Made by a program: the position numbers and the translations under genes
The notes under the pieces: model-generated
Seen by the model: the letters and a program-made list of their open reading frames with translations, nothing else
Told to the model about the DNA's origin: nothing
Databases searched by the model: none
Shown: positions 27,147 through 27,407 of the stretch, in pieces
Layout of the letters: every line of letters begins with the position of its first letter
Numbering within the stretch: position 1 is the stretch's first letter
Source of the DNA: Calditrichaceae bacterium
GTDB lineage: Bacteria; Calditrichota; Calditrichia; Calditrichales; Calditrichaceae
Direction: 5' to 3'
Length of the DNA stretch: 27,407 bases
Assembly: GCA_024763405.1 (NCBI GenBank)
Contig: JANTFQ010000001.1
Coordinates: 1 to 27,407 of the forward strand

Positions 27147-27407
27147 CTATTCATCATTTAGCAGTTTTTCGAGTTCTTCATCGGATAAATCTTCGATTTC
27201 GGACAGCATCGATTCCAGTTCGTCACTATCCTGGTATTCGGCCTGGGCCTCTGTAATGGAAAGGGCAATTCCTTCCACGGTTGGTTTTTCAAATAAGGTG
27301 CGCAGCGAAATTTCCACATCAAACTCTTCGCGAATACGTGAGACTACCTGTGTGGCCATCATCGAATGACCGCCCAAATCAAAGAAACTGTCCTTAACGC
27401 CGGCCTT
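27147..27407 (-). CDS. NRPS protein A, 3' end only (last carrier domain and tail)
   Basis: These are the final 86 codons of an upstream NRPS subunit, open to the window edge. The first visible residues are KAGVKDSFFDLGGHSMMATQ, the phosphopantetheine site of a T domain; the Ser of GGHSM carries the arm. VVSRIREEFDVEISLRTLFE and the rest of the carrier helix follow. The tail is acidic (SMLSEIEDLSDEELEKLLND) and very like the tail of protein D. No E or TE domain follows the carrier, so the chain is passed on, presumably to the LCL-type C domain at the start of protein B. The stop is TAG. Which residue it loads cannot be seen. Confidence 0.95.
   Translation of the reverse strand, partial: KAGVKDSFFDLGGHSMMATQVVSRIREEFDVEISLRTLFEKPTVEGIALSITEAQAEYQDSDELESMLSEIEDLSDEELEKLLNDE

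Overview
The whole 27.4 kb window is the interior of one nonribosomal peptide synthetase (NRPS) locus. Five multimodular NRPS genes lie head to tail on the minus strand, so transcription runs from high to low coordinates. I see no gene of any other kind. The outer two genes are cut by the window edges. Neither the start of the assembly line nor its release domain (TE or R) is present. I see no promoter, transporter, MbtH gene or regulator. The junctions are very tight: a 40-nt gap, a 1-nt gap, a 75-nt gap and an 8-nt overlap. This fits a single polycistronic message.

Layout in order of transcription. (A) 27407-27147: the last carrier (T) domain and acidic tail of an upstream NRPS. (B) 27106-18188, 2972 aa: C-A-T-ST-C-A-T-E, where ST is an in-frame sulfotransferase-like domain between two modules. 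(C) 18186-10243, 2647 aa: C-A-T-C-A-T-E. (D) 10167-3700, 2155 aa: DCL-type C-A-T-C-A-T. (E) 3707-1, partial: C-A-T-C...

The eight-residue pocket codes read by alignment to GrsA, plus Asp235 and Lys517, suggest this order: Ile/Val (DAFFMGVTFK), D-Gln (DAQDLGMVDK), Glu (DTKDLGVVDK), a D-residue not assigned (DGGIAGAVCK), not assigned (DAAIGAGVAK), Phe (DAWTIAAVCK), not assigned (DIKSLGIATK), then at least one more module. The product is therefore a peptide of at least nine residues if the genes act in their order on the DNA. That order is an inference.

The most unusual points are: the inline sulfotransferase, in a module whose own predicted residue has no hydroxyl; a possible relic of the same carrier type in protein C; an E domain in B followed by a C domain that looks LCL-type in C; and a 75-nt spacer between C and D holding a hairpin over the stop codon followed by five tandem heptamers.

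Organism: a bacterium of middling GC by eye (not counted) that uses Shine-Dalgarno sequences (AAGGA, GAGGA). That argues weakly against Bacteroidota. Large inline NRPS proteins with LSPEKR-type heads and acidic SDEE tails are familiar from cyanobacteria, myxobacteria and other large-genome bacteria. I cannot place the organism more closely from this window.
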